Part shown: piece after piece, positions 17,644 through 27,146 of the stretch
How the letters are laid out: each line of letters starts with the position of its first letter
Numbering within the stretch: the first letter of the stretch is position 1
NCBI RefSeq assembly: GCF_041200145.1
Contig: NZ_CP165734.1
Coordinates: 1,240,001 to 1,304,000, forward strand
Length of the DNA: 64,000 nucleotides
Origin: Bradyrhizobium sp. LLZ17
GTDB taxonomy: Bacteria; Pseudomonadota; Alphaproteobacteria; Rhizobiales; Xanthobacteraceae
Reading direction: 5' to 3'
Translations under genes and position numbers: made by a program
Notes under the pieces: model-generated
Told to the model about the DNA's origin: nothing
The model's database searches: none
The model's input: only the letters and a program-made list of their open reading frames with translations

Positions 17644-18441
17644 TCAGTGCGTCTCCAGCCGCATTCCGTCATAGGCCGGCACCACGCCGGATGGCAGCGA
17701 TTGCCGGATCACTTCGTAATCGACGTCGGCCGTCATGTTGGTGATGACTGCGCGCTTCGGCTTGAAGCGTTCGATCCAGGACAGCGCGTCGTTGATGCTG
17801 AAATGGCTGGGATGGCCGGTATAGCGCAGGCCGTCGACGATCCAGAGATCGAGATTCTCCAGCGCGTCCCAGCTCTCGCGCGGGATGTCGTTGAGGTCGG
17901 GCGTATAGGCCGCATTGCCGATGCGATAGCCGAGCGCGGGGATCTGGCCGTGCTGGACCACGAAGGCAGTCATCGTGACGTCCCCGCCCTTGCCGCCGAT
18001 CACCCGCGTCTCACCGGCCTCAATCGAATGCCGGCTGAGGATCGGCGGATAGTCGCTGCCCTCCGGTGAGATGAAGCAATAGGAGAACCGCGCCATGATG
18101 TCCTTGGCGGTCGACTGATTGAAATAGACCGGAATGCGCTTGCGCATATGGATCACGACCGAGCGCAGATCGTCCATGCCGTGGGTCTGGTCGGCATGTT
18201 CGTGCGTCAAGAACACGGCGTCGATGTGGTCGACATTGGCATCGATCAACTGCTCGCGGAGGTCGGGCGACGTATCGATCACGATGCGCGTGGTGCCATG
18301 ACCTGATGTCTGCTCGACCAGCAGCGAGCAACGGCGGCGGCGGTTCTTGGGATTATTGGGATCGCAGGCGCCCCAGCCGAGGGCCGGACGCGGCACGCCG
18401 GCGGAGGAGCCGCAGCCCAGGATTGTCAGCGTCAGTGTCAT
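17644..18441 (-). CDS. Metallo-beta-lactamase-fold hydrolase (PhnP-like)
   Basis: Cytoplasmic metal-dependent phosphodiesterase-type protein of 265 residues. It begins LTILGCGSSAGVPRP, the glycine-rich start of the PhnP/RNase Z-like group, and has the metal motif THEHADQTHGMDDLR near residue 80. The motif is HxHxDQ in place of HxHxDH, so one of the usual ligands is a Gln. Two further ligand candidates are His in FVVQHGQ and His in SHFSI. It lies 12 bases after tatD in the metG-tatD-hydrolase run that is conserved in alphaproteobacteria. Its substrate is not established. Confidence 0.88.
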   Translation of the reverse strand: MTLTLTILGCGSSAGVPRPALGWGACDPNNPKNRRRRCSLLVEQTSGHGTTRIVIDTSPDLREQLIDANVDHIDAVFLTHEHADQTHGMDDLRSVVIHMRKRIPVYFNQSTAKDIMARFSYCFISPEGSDYPPILSRHSIEAGETRVIGGKGGDVTMTAFVVQHGQIPALGYRIGNAAYTPDLNDIPRESWDALENLDLWIVDGLRYTGHPSHFSINDALSWIERFKPKRAVITNMTADVDYEVIRQSLPSGVVPAYDGMRLETH

Positions 18442-18453
18442 GCGGCTCCCAAT

Positions 18454-19228
18454 TCAGGCTTTCACCTTCGAGAACAGGCGGAAGAAGTTTTCGGTGGTTT
18501 GGCGCGAGATCTCCTCGACCGACACGCCGCGGCTCTCGGCCAGCACCTTTGCGACCTCGACGACATAAGCCGGCTCGTTGCGTTTGCCGCGAAACTTGCC
18601 GGGCGCAAGATATGGAGAATCCGTTTCGACCATAATGCGATCGGACGGCAGTTCGGCCGCAAGCGAACGCAGCGCCTCCGACTTCTTGAAGGTCAGGATG
18701 CCCGTGAATCCGATGTAGTGCCCAAGCGACACCGCCTTCAGCGCCAGCTCGCGCCCACCCGTGTAACAATGCAGCACGGCGCGAAACGATCCCTTCGCGG
18801 CTTCCTCTTCCAGGATGCGGGCGCAATCCTCATCGGCCTCGCGGGTGTGGATCACGAGCGGCAGACCGGTCGCGCGGGCCGCGGCAATGTGGGCGCGAAA
18901 GCCTCGCCTGTGCCTCGGGCGAGCCGTCATCGTAGAAATAGTCGAGCCCGGCTTCGCCGAGCGCCACGACTTTCGGATGCTGCGTCAGCGCGATCAGCTC
19001 GTCTGGTGCGATGCCGTCCTCCTCATCCGCATTGTGCGGATGGGTGCCGACCGAGCAATAGACGTCGTCGTATCGTTCAGCGATCGCGATGAGGTCGTTG
19101 AGCCGGCGCACCCTGGTCGAGATCGTGACCATGCGGCCGATGCCGGCCGCGCGGGCGCGCGATACGATGCCGTCGAGATCTTCGGCAAAGTCCGGAAAAT
19201 CCAGATGGCAGTGACTGTCGACCAGCAT
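18454..19228 (-). pseudogene. tatD: TatD-family metal-dependent hydrolase, frameshifted
   Basis: TIM-barrel deoxyribonuclease-type hydrolase (TatD/YcfH). The first part has the metal motif DSHCHLDF at residues 4-11 and GEAGLDYFYD (Glu ligand). At about 18900 the frame changes after SPEAQAR; a two-base gain or one-base loss there joins the second frame, which begins FRAHIAAARATGLPLVIHTREADED (His ligand in VIHTRE) and goes on with HCYTGG and VETDSPYLAP to the stop at 18454. All metal ligands are kept across the two frames, which favours a sequence error. Restored length is about 258 residues. It lies 13 bases after metG. Confidence 0.87.
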
Positions 19229-19241
19229 CGTGCGAACGCCT

Positions 19242-21226
19242 CTAGGCCGCCGGCTCTATGTAGCGCGGGAACGCCGGTGTCGGCGCCGGAAGCGTTGAGC
19301 CTGGCATGATGCGCTTGGCGCCGCCAAGCATGGCGAAGTCGCGCTCGGCCGCTGGGACACCGAGGCTGTCGAGCAGCAATCCCGATGCGGTCGGCATCGC
19401 CGGCTGGGCCAGGATCGCAACCTGGCGCACGACTTCGGCGGTGACATAGAGCACCGTTTTCTGGCGTGCCGGATCGGTCTTGGCGAGCGCCCACGGCGCC
19501 TCGCCCGCAAAGTAGCGGTTGGCTTCCGCGACCACGGCCCACACGGTATTGAGCCAGTGATGGATCTGCTGCGTCGCCATCGCCTGGCGGCTGGCTGCGA
19601 TCATGCCGTCGGCCTGCGCCAGGATCGCCTTGTCGTTGTCGCTGAATTCGCCCGGCTCCGGCAGCACGCCGCCGAATTGTTTTGCGATCATCGACAGCGA
19701 GCGCTGCGCGAGGTTACCGAGGTCGTTGGCGAGATCCGCATTGATGCGCGCGACGATGGCTTCGTGATTGTAGTTGCCGTCCTGGCCGAACGGCACTTCG
19801 CGCAGAAAGAAATAGCGCATCTGGTCGACGCCATACTGGTCGGCGAGATTGAAGGGGTCGACGACGTTGCCGACCGATTTCGACATCTTCTCGCCCCTGC
19901 TGAACAGGAAGCCGTGGGCATAGACCCGCTTCGGCAGGGCAATGCCGGCCGACATCAGGAATGCCGGCCAGTACACGGCGTGGAAGCGGATGATGTCCTT
20001 GCCGATGATGTGCACGTCGGCTGGCCAATAGCGCCAGTTTTTGTCGCCCTCCTCGGGGAAGCCGACGCCGGTGATGTAGTTGGTCAGTGCGTCGACCCAG
20101 ACATACATCACGTGCTCTTCGTCGCCGGGTACCTTGACGCCCCAGTCGAACGTCGTGCGCGAGATCGAGAGGTCGCGCAGCCCGCCTCGTACGAAGCTTA
20201 CCACCTCGTTCTTGCGCGAGTCAGGGCCGATGAAATCGGGCTGCGCCTCGTAGAGCTTGAGCAGTTTGTCTTGATAGACCGACAGGCGGAAGAAGTAGCT
20301 CTTCTCCTCGACCCACTCGACCGGCGTGCCCTGCGGCCCGAGACGAACCCCGTCGTCGTTCAGGCGCGTTTCATCCTCGGCGTAATACGCCTCGTCGCGC
20401 ACCGAGTACCAGCCGGAATAGATGTCGGTATAGATGTCGCCGTTCGCAGCCATGCGGCGCCAGATTTCCTGGCTCGAGCGGTGGTGCTGCTCTTCGGTGG
20501 TGCGGATGAAGCGGTCGAACGACACGTTCAGACGCTCGTCCATCTCCCTGAAACGGCCGGCATTGCGGGCGGCGAGCGCGGATGGGGTGAGACCCTCGTT
20601 CTGCGCGGTCTGGATCATCTTCAACCCGTGCTCGTCGGTGCCAGTCAGGAAGAACACGTCCTTGCCGTCGAGCCGCGCAAAGCGCGCCAGCACGTCGGTC
20701 GCGATCGCCTCATAGGCGTGGCCGATATGTGGACTGCCGTTGGGATAGGCGATCGCGGTCGTGATGTAGAAAACGTTGTCGCGCGCAGCTGCCGCTACGG
20801 GCGCTGTAGCCTTCGGGGCAGCACTCTTCGGCGCGCGCGGCGCCTTCGGCTTGAGGGCTTTCGCCGGAGCAATGACAGGAACTGGCGCCGCAGCCGGCGC
20901 AATTGCCGTCGCTTTTTTGGCTATCTTCTTCGCTGGCGCGGTGTTCTCCGAAGGTGCCTTGGCCGGCGTCCTGGCCGCCTTCTTCGTCGATGCCTTCTTG
21001 GTCTTTGATGATTTCTTGGCGCCGAGCCGTTTTTTTTCGCAGCCTTCTTGCCGGCTGTCTTTGTCGCCTTCGTCACGCGTTTTTTGGAGGCCGCTCTCTT
21101 GGCTTTTTTCTTGGCCTTGTTGGACGCCTTAGACGCACGCGCCTTCGCAGCCTTTTTCACAGGCTTCTTCGCAGTCTTCCTGCCGCTCTTGCGCTTGACG
21201 GTTTTCTTAGCTCGCGATGCCACCAC
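19242..21226 (-). pseudogene. metG: Methionyl-tRNA synthetase with lysine-rich N-terminal extension; frameshift in an A8 run
   Basis: Charges tRNA-Met in the cytoplasm. The catalytic core starts with [18 protein letters not shown] at 20780, has the HIGH motif (PHIGHAY) and the KMSKS loop ([11 protein letters not shown]), and ends at 19242. In the core's own frame there is no ATG, GTG or TTG between the preceding stop codon and the core. Upstream, a GTG at 21226 with AAAGGA before it opens a Lys/Ala-rich frame ([20 protein letters not shown]). One extra A in the A8 run at 21032-21039 (as T8 on plus) joins the frames and continues [20 protein letters not shown] into the core. The restored protein has about 661 residues, of which about 149 are a histone H1-like tail. 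Sequence error or programmed slippage are both possible. Confidence 0.88.
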
Positions 21227-21309
21227 GAATTCCTTTGCCGGCTTCTCAAAATTTGGAAACGAACGTCATGATCCTCGGAAATCCGCTGCACACTTTTCCG
21301 GATCATGCT

Positions 21310-22356
21310 CTAGCGCGTTGCGTCCGCCAGCCAGCCGAACACCGAGAAAACCAGGGGCTTTCGCTCCAGATTGTAGGTTTCGGTGTCGCGCGCGGCGCGG
21401 ACGATCTTTTCCCATACCTCCGCAAGGCGCGCAAGGCGCGGCAGGTTCTGGTTGGCATTGGCCTCGACCGCATGTAGGCGTTCCGCAATCCAGCGGTCGA
21501 TGCCGTCGATGAAGGCCGCAAGCGCGACGCGGTCGCTGCTGCCGAGCGAATCGCCGAGCGTGTGCAATTCACGCGGATCGACCTGCGGCAGGCGCGCCAG
21601 CAACGCCGCCGTCCGCTGTTGCAGCTTGAGCGCATCGCCACCGAGCAGCGTCAGCGCCCGCGCGACGCTGCCCTCGGAGGCCTCCGCCGCTTCGCGCAGT
21701 GCCAGGTCGGTTCGAGCGAGACCGGCGGCCGAGGCCGCAGCGTCGATCACCTCTTTGGTCGCGAGCGGCCGCAGGCGCAGCTTGCGGCAGCGCGATTGGA
21801 TGGTGGCCAGCACGCGCGCCGGCGCATGGCTCACCAACAGAAACAGAGATTGCAGCGGCGGCTCCTCCAAGACCTTCAGGAGTGCATTCGCCGCATTGGG
21901 GTTGAGCTCGTCGACGGTATCGACGATGCAGACACGCCAGCCTTCGGCCGCAGCGGTCGAGCCAAAGAACGAGATGGTCTCGCGCGTCTCGTCCACCGTG
22001 ATCACGGTGCGCATCACGCCACGGTCGTTCGCGGTGCGCTCCAGCGTCAGCAGCCCGCCATGCGAGCTGGCCGCGACTTGCCGCGCCACGGCGTGGTTGG
22101 GATCGATCGCGAGATTTTCGGCGCGTTGCACGGAAGGCGCCAGTGGTTGGGCGTGAGCGAGCACGAAACGCGCCATGCGATAGGCCAGCGTCGCCTTGCC
22201 GATCCCCTGCGGTCCACCGATCAGCCAGGCATGCGGGATGCGCCCGCTGCGATAGGCTGCCAGCAGCGCCGTCTCTGCCTCGCGATGGCCGAACAGCAGG
22301 CTCGTCTCGCGCGGGTGCGGAATGGCGCTCTCGCGCTCGACCTGACGCGGGCTCAT
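21310..22356 (-). CDS. holB: DNA polymerase III, delta-prime subunit
   Basis: Clamp-loader subunit of the replicative polymerase, 348 residues. The AAA+ part has GGPQGIGKATLAYRMARF (Walker A-like) near residue 48, the sensor-type VDELNPNAANALLKVLEEP that is diagnostic for delta-prime, and SRCRKLRLRPL. It starts within the last codons of tmk (4-base ATGA overlap), the usual tmk-holB coupling. The intergenic 21227-21309 leads into metG. Confidence 0.93.
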   Translation of the reverse strand: MSPRQVERESAIPHPRETSLLFGHREAETALLAAYRSGRIPHAWLIGGPQGIGKATLAYRMARFVLAHAQPLAPSVQRAENLAIDPNHAVARQVAASSHGGLLTLERTANDRGVMRTVITVDETRETISFFGSTAAAEGWRVCIVDTVDELNPNAANALLKVLEEPPLQSLFLLVSHAPARVLATIQSRCRKLRLRPLATKEVIDAAASAAGLARTDLALREAAEASEGSVARALTLLGGDALKLQQRTAALLARLPQVDPRELHTLGDSLGSSDRVALAAFIDGIDRWIAERLHAVEANANQNLPRLARLAEVWEKIVRAARDTETYNLERKPLVFSVFGWLADATR

Positions 22357-23039
22357 GCTGAAACCACCGATGCCGGCGTGGGAAGCAGGCGTTCGTGCAA
22401 CGCGGTCCAGATCCGTCCCGCGACGGTCTCGGGGTCGGAATTGGCATCGATCAGCACGCAGCGCGCGGGCTCGTCCGCCGCGATTTTGCGATAGGCTTCG
22501 CGCAGGCCCTGGTGAAACCGCAGGTTCTCGCCCTCGAACCGGTCAGGCGCGCCGCTGCCGCGCCGCGCGGCGGCGCGCTGCAAGCCGATCTCGACCGGCA
22601 GGTCGAGGATGATGGTGAGGTCCGGCTTGAGATCGCCAATCGTGACCCGCTGCATCGCATTGATGAGCGCGGCCGGCACGCTGCCGAGGCTGCCCTGGTA
22701 GGCTCGCGTCGAGTCGGCGAAACGGTCGCACAGCACCCATATGCCCCGATTGAGCGCGGGCTCGATCAGAGTACGGACATGGTCGTCGCGGGCGGCGGCA
22801 AACAGCAGCGTCTCGGCCTCGGGGCCGAGCAGCTTGCCCATACCCGAGAGCACCAGATGGCGCATGATCTCGGCGCCCGGCGAGCCGCCCGGCTCGCGTG
22901 TGACCAGGGTGCGCAGCTTGGCCGCATGGAGGCGGTCTGCGAGCTTCTTGATCTGGGTCGACTTGCCCGTCCCCTCGCCGCCTTCAAAGGTGATGAAGCG
23001 TCCGCGTCCGGACGGCCGCTGTCCTGCGCTCTCACTCAT
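22353..23039 (-). CDS. tmk: Thymidylate kinase
   Basis: Phosphorylates dTMP to dTDP. The 228-residue protein has the P-loop FEGGEGTGKSTQ near residue 18, TREPGGSPGAE, the DRFADSTRAYQG motif near 107 that binds dTMP, and LDLPVEIGLQRAAARRG with the lid Arg residues. The N-terminal 12 residues are polar and not conserved. It sits 2 bases after dacF and overlaps holB, so dacF-tmk-holB are very likely one transcript. Confidence 0.95.
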   Translation of the reverse strand: MSESAGQRPSGRGRFITFEGGEGTGKSTQIKKLADRLHAAKLRTLVTREPGGSPGAEIMRHLVLSGMGKLLGPEAETLLFAAARDDHVRTLIEPALNRGIWVLCDRFADSTRAYQGSLGSVPAALINAMQRVTIGDLKPDLTIILDLPVEIGLQRAAARRGSGAPDRFEGENLRFHQGLREAYRKIAADEPARCVLIDANSDPETVAGRIWTALHERLLPTPASVVSA

Positions 23040-23041
23040 GA

Positions 23042-24310
23042 TCAGAGCTTCTCGGCGCCTGCGCGGAACATGCCGATCGCGAGCTCGCTGGCGCCGTCGA
23101 TCGCACGGCGGACGGTCGAGCCGGTGCCGATCGCATCAGCCGCATAGACTGGCGTCTCCACCGCGATGTTACCGCCGCGCCAGACCCGCACCACGCCGAC
23201 CTGCTGGCCGGCCTCGACCGGCGCGCGCACCGGACCGCTATAGACGACGCGCGCAATCAGCTTGTCGCCGCCGCTCTTGTGCACCATCACCTTCACCGGC
23301 GTCTTGGCAACCAGCTTCACCGATCGGCTCTCGCCCCCGAACACCTTGGCGTAGCCGACCGGTTGGTCGGCGGCGATCAGCGTGCGGGTCTCGAAATTGC
23401 GAAAGCCCCATTCCAGCATCTTCTTGGCTTCCGTGGCGCGGTCCTCCGGGTCTTCCAACCCGTTGACGACGACGATCAGCCGCGTGCCGTTTTGCACAGC
23501 CGAGCCGACCATGCCGTAGCCGCCTTCCTTGGTGTAGCCGGTCTTGAGACCATCGGCGCCTTCCATCGAATTGAGCAGTGGATTGCGGTTGGGCTGGCGG
23601 ATCTTGTTCCAGGTGAACTCCTTCTCGCCGAACAGTTTGTAGAATTCGGGGAAGTCCAGGATGATGTGACGCGCGAGAATGCCGAGCTCGCGCACCGTCA
23701 TCTTGTTGCCGGGGTCAGGCAAGCCGTTGGAGTTGGCGAAGGTCGACTTGGTCAAGCCGAGTTCGCGGGCGCGCTTGGTCATGAAATCGGCAGCGAAAAT
23801 CCGCTCGCTGCCGGCGATGCCTTCGGCAAGCGCGATGCAGGCATCGTTACCGCTCTGGATGATCGCGCCGTGCAGGAGGTCGTCGACCGAGACCTTGCTA
23901 TTGATGGCCGCGAACATGGTCGAGCCGCCGGACGGGGCGCCGCCCTTGCGCCAGGCATTCTCGCTGATCCGGTATTCGTCCGTCAGCTTGACGTCGCCCT
24001 TCCTGATCGCATTGAACACGACTTCCGCGGTCACGAGCTTCATCATGCTGGAGGGCGCGCGCAGCTCGTCGGCGTTTTTCTCGAACAGGACGCTGCCGCT
24101 GGAGGCCTCGATCAGGATCGCGGTAGGGGCGTCGCCGTCAAAGCCGGCGTCTTCGGTCTTCTTGGCGCCCTGGACGCTCTGGTTGGCGGCATAGAGCACC
24201 CCGCTCCAACCGACGCTTGCGACCAGCACCCCGGCAACGAGTCCGCGCATCAACGCTCCGGCCGTGAACCGGGTGAGACGCAGCGAAGTGAGACGAAATG
24301 CCATGGCCAA
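23042..24310 (-). CDS. dacF: D-alanyl-D-alanine carboxypeptidase (penicillin-binding protein, DacF type)
   Basis: Trims pentapeptides of peptidoglycan in the periplasm, 422 residues. A hydrophobic signal segment lies at about 17-42. The serine-peptidase S11 motifs are all present: SxxK as SSMMK (Ser88, Lys91), SGN in IQSGNDACIALAEG, and KTG in DGLKTGYTKEGGYG. A C-terminal beta domain (about 290-390) follows, with a final amphipathic helix (IGMFRAGAEKL) that probably anchors the enzyme to the membrane. First gene of the minus-strand housekeeping block. Confidence 0.94.
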   Translation of the reverse strand: MAMAFRLTSLRLTRFTAGALMRGLVAGVLVASVGWSGVLYAANQSVQGAKKTEDAGFDGDAPTAILIEASSGSVLFEKNADELRAPSSMMKLVTAEVVFNAIRKGDVKLTDEYRISENAWRKGGAPSGGSTMFAAINSKVSVDDLLHGAIIQSGNDACIALAEGIAGSERIFAADFMTKRARELGLTKSTFANSNGLPDPGNKMTVRELGILARHIILDFPEFYKLFGEKEFTWNKIRQPNRNPLLNSMEGADGLKTGYTKEGGYGMVGSAVQNGTRLIVVVNGLEDPEDRATEAKKMLEWGFRNFETRTLIAADQPVGYAKVFGGESRSVKLVAKTPVKVMVHKSGGDKLIARVVYSGPVRAPVEAGQQVGVVRVWRGGNIAVETPVYAADAIGTGSTVRRAIDGASELAIGMFRAGAEKL

Positions 24311-24457
24311 GCCCTGAGAGCGGCGTTCTAACAGCTGGAACCGGAGCGAACAACACGAGGATGGCTGCTTGCTCTCGAGATTGCACGATTCGCGTCACGC
24401 CCCTATCGTGGCACCTGATGTTTCGCGACCAAACCTCTGAAACAAGGCGGAAAAGCG

Positions 24458-25414
24458 ATGTCCTCCACCCGCGTCATCAAGGCCAACGGGATCGACCTCT
24501 TCATCCGCGAGGCAGGCCATGGACCGCTGGTTGTGCTGTGCCATGGCTGGCCGGAACTTTCCTATTCCTGGCGACACCAGATCCCGGCGCTCGCGGCCGC
24601 CGGATTTCACGTCGTCGCTCCCGACATGCGCGGCTACGGCCAAAGCTCGGCGCCAACTGACGCCGCCGCCTACTCGATCTTCGACACCGTCGGCGACGTC
24701 GTCGGCCTCGTCCAGGCGCTCGGCGAGACCAAGGCGATCGTGGTCGGCCACGACTGGGGCGCGCCGGTCGCGTGGCATGCGGCACTGTTCCGTCCCGATA
24801 TCTTCACGGCTGTCGCGGGCCTGAGCGTGCCCCCGCCGTTCCGCGGTCGCGGCAAGCCGCTCGAGCTATTACGTCAGGGCGGCATCACCAATTTCTACTG
24901 GCAGTATTTCCAGACCCCTGGCGTCGCCGAGGCCGAACTCGAGCGCGACGTGGCCCGCACCATGCGCATCGTGCTCGGCGGCCGTGGACTTGCCGATCCG
25001 ACCGCGGCGATGTTCGTGCAGGAGGGCAAGGGCTTTCTCGGCCATGCCACCTCCGAGGACCCGTTGCCGGCGTGGCTGAGCGAGGTTGATCTGGCCTATT
25101 TCACCGAGGCCTTCCGCAAATCCGGCTTCCGCGGCGGGTTGAACTGGTATCGCAACATCGATCGCAATTGGGAGCTGACCGCGCCCTGGCAGGACGCGCA
25201 GATCCACCAGCCTTCGCTTTTCATCGCCGGTTCGCGGGATGCCGTCATCACCGGCCTGATCGGCGCCAAGCGTGTCAACGAGCTGGAGCGCGTGCTGCCT
25301 AATCTCACGCGAAAGCTGATCATCGAGGGCGCCGGGCATTGGGTGCAGCAGGAGCGGCCCGACGAGGTCAACGCGGCACTGATCAACTTCCTGCGCGAAG
25401 CCGCGGCACGGTAA
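24458..25414 (+). CDS. Alpha/beta hydrolase, epoxide hydrolase type
   Basis: Soluble hydrolase of 318 residues. Motifs: oxyanion loop CHGWPELSYSWRHQ near residue 29, nucleophile elbow VGHDWGAPVAW (Asp nucleophile) near 95, cap-domain Tyr in NWYRNID, catalytic Asp in GSRDAVI and His in GAGHWVQQE. An Asp nucleophile with HGWP and cap Tyr is the pattern of epoxide hydrolases; haloalkane dehalogenases share part of it but lack the Tyr pair. It is alone on the plus strand between dacF and rlpA and convergent with rlpA, from which it is 4 bases apart. Confidence 0.9.
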   Translation: MSSTRVIKANGIDLFIREAGHGPLVVLCHGWPELSYSWRHQIPALAAAGFHVVAPDMRGYGQSSAPTDAAAYSIFDTVGDVVGLVQALGETKAIVVGHDWGAPVAWHAALFRPDIFTAVAGLSVPPPFRGRGKPLELLRQGGITNFYWQYFQTPGVAEAELERDVARTMRIVLGGRGLADPTAAMFVQEGKGFLGHATSEDPLPAWLSEVDLAYFTEAFRKSGFRGGLNWYRNIDRNWELTAPWQDAQIHQPSLFIAGSRDAVITGLIGAKRVNELERVLPNLTRKLIIEGAGHWVQQERPDEVNAALINFLREAAAR

Positions 25415-25418
25415 CCGT

Positions 25419-26357
25419 CTAATACAGGCCGCGCCCGCTCAGGATGCCGCGGGCCTCGGCTGCGCCGCTGTCGGAGAAGGAGGCCGAGGTCGGGCCGTTG
25501 TCGGCGGTGTAACGGCCATCCTCGTCATAGGACACCGCGCGGGCGTTCTGGAGCGCCCGGCCCCGGCTGCGGCTCGAGGCTGACATCTCCGACGTCGCGT
25601 TGATCGAGGCGAGATCGGCCGAGGTGTTGCCGAGATTGTAGGGACGCCCCTCCGGCGTCGGAACCTCGCCACGTATGGCACCGCGGGTCGATGAGGGCAG
25701 CTCCGGCACAAACGGCCTCGCCGAGGCGACCCGGACCATCGAGGGCGACGGCGCCGGAACGCCGCTGCGCAAGGTGGCCATCAGCTGGCGGTCGTCGGAG
25801 CCTTCCAGCGGCGCCCGGCCGACATATTCGACGCGGACCCTGGCGACACCATTGCCTTTGAATTCAAGGAGTTCAGCGGCCTTGTTCGAGACGTCGATGA
25901 GCCGGTTGCCGTGATAGGGGCCGCGGTCATTGACCCGGACGATCAGCGACATGCCGTTCGAGAGGTTGGTCACCCGCGCATAACACGGCATCGGCAAGGT
26001 CGGATGCGCCGCCGTCAGCGAGCCCATATCGAACACTTCGCCATTAGCAGTCTGGCGGCCGTGGAAATCGTCGCCGTACCAGGACGCCAGGCCCTCGGCG
26101 CGGTAGTTGACGTCCTCCTCCGGCACGTAGGTCCGCCCGGCAACCACATAGGGCTTGCCGACGCGGTAGGTGCCGCCGCCCTTGGGGACCGGGTCGCCCC
26201 AGGCCACGACCCGGGGGCTCGAGGACACGCCGTATTTCGGGTCGACGCGGCTGGCGAATTTGCCCGACGAGGCGCAATTGGCGAGCGCGAGGCAGGCGGC
26301 CACCGCAGCAACGCTACGTGCGGCCCGCACCACCGAATCTGATCGTCGGATCCCCAT
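25419..26357 (-). CDS. rlpA: RlpA-like septal lipoprotein (double-psi beta-barrel)
   Basis: Outer-membrane lipoprotein that acts on denuded glycan strands in other bacteria (lytic transglycosylase role). The start at 26357 (MGIRRSDSV) gives a signal sequence ending in the lipobox LANC at about residue 28. The DPBB domain (about 90-180) contains GLASWYGDDFHGRQTANGE, TAAHPTLPMPCYARVTN, RVNDRGPYHGNRLIDVS; Asp and His of the catalytic pair can be placed there. No SPOR domain is found: the last 120 residues are low-complexity and rich in Ser/Ala/Arg. 312 residues in all. Confidence 0.92.
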   Translation of the reverse strand: MGIRRSDSVVRAARSVAAVAACLALANCASSGKFASRVDPKYGVSSSPRVVAWGDPVPKGGGTYRVGKPYVVAGRTYVPEEDVNYRAEGLASWYGDDFHGRQTANGEVFDMGSLTAAHPTLPMPCYARVTNLSNGMSLIVRVNDRGPYHGNRLIDVSNKAAELLEFKGNGVARVRVEYVGRAPLEGSDDRQLMATLRSGVPAPSPSMVRVASARPFVPELPSSTRGAIRGEVPTPEGRPYNLGNTSADLASINATSEMSASSRSRGRALQNARAVSYDEDGRYTADNGPTSASFSDSGAAEARGILSGRGLY

Positions 26358-26725
26358 TCGCCCCAAATACCATTTCGCCGGAGATGAGCCCAACCCGCTT
26401 TGGCTACGGGGAGCGTCGTCCGGTCCTCAAGCTCCGGGGCGGCCCACCACCGCGCCGGAAGTCGTGACGATATCGCAACCCGAACACGGCGGAAATGGGG
26501 AGCCCACAACGTTCGCGCCGAGATGGTAAACGAAATGCGCGCCCTTCCCCCGTCAATCTACGGAGCATGGGAGCATCGCGGCGGCCGTGTCTGTGTCACG
26601 CTTGAACAAGCTGTTGCGCCAAATCCTCACTCCACCCCCATTGTCTGAGGCTGCACTGGAATTCTTTTGACTGTGCAAGGCTGCCCGCGTTTTCTCGCAT
26701 GCAGGGGCGGGATTGGAATTCAACG
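26358..26725. other. Intergenic region upstream of rlpA
   Basis: About 370 bases between rlpA (minus) and a small plus-strand gene. It should contain the rlpA promoter on the minus strand. I see no tRNA, no strong hairpin with a T-run and no conserved coding frame. Confidence 0.4.
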
Positions 26726-26815
26726 ATGATCGAGACGGTTTCGGCACTGATGGGTCTGGTAAGCGCTGGGATCTTCCTGGCCCATGCGTTTGAAGGCTAC
26801 CGCACGAGGGCCTGA
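26726..26815 (+). CDS. Small membrane protein, 29 residues
   Basis: ATG at 26726, stop TGA at 26813-26815. The peptide starts MIETVSALMGLVSAGIFLAH and ends FEGYRTRA: one hydrophobic helix of about 18 residues with a short basic tail, the form of a single-pass membrane microprotein. A weak GGAATT-type sequence lies before the start. I know no function. A second microprotein of similar build follows at 26918. Confidence 0.5.
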   Translation: MIETVSALMGLVSAGIFLAHAFEGYRTRA

Positions 26816-26917
26816 AGCACTCGCGCGGACGACATTGCACCACCTCTTCATGACGGCACGTTCGGACAATTTTAATCGATCCGATCGAGCATCGCAGACG
26901 AGAGCAGCAGGTGTCCC

Positions 26918-27016
26918 ATGCGTAACCATGATCTCGTATCCGATGGCTTCCTGGCATTGACCGCAGGCGGATTGGTCCTGCTCTGCTCGAGCCTCGTGGC
27001 CCTGGCCTTCGGCTAA
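26918..27016 (+). CDS. Small membrane protein, 32 residues
   Basis: ATG at 26918 (MRNHDLVSDGFLALTAGG), stop TAA at 27014-27016. After a polar N-terminus there is one hydrophobic helix (LVLLCSSLVALAFG). GCAGCAGG lies upstream as a possible ribosome site. The length and layout match the neighbour at 26726 and the protein at 56393. No function known. Confidence 0.5.
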   Translation: MRNHDLVSDGFLALTAGGLVLLCSSLVALAFG

Positions 27017-27146
27017 TCCTCCGACACGCTTCCCCCTGCCAAGCCGCGACGCAGCATGCGTCCCGTCCGGGATTGTCGCGCTCCCGCCGGTGAAGCTGCC
27101 GAACCAGAAATAGCCGAGCCCCCTCTGAAGCTGAGATACGCGCCGT

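Noticed and set aside
20694..21226. Separate histone-like protein gene in front of metG
   Set aside because: Considered because the Lys-rich frame has its own start. It is less likely because metG would then have no start codon and because the low-complexity composition continues without a break into the MetRS frame.
26358..26560. tRNA gene near the rlpA promoter
   Set aside because: The stretch has some stem-like GC blocks but no T-loop consensus (GTTCGAATC type) and no cloverleaf.
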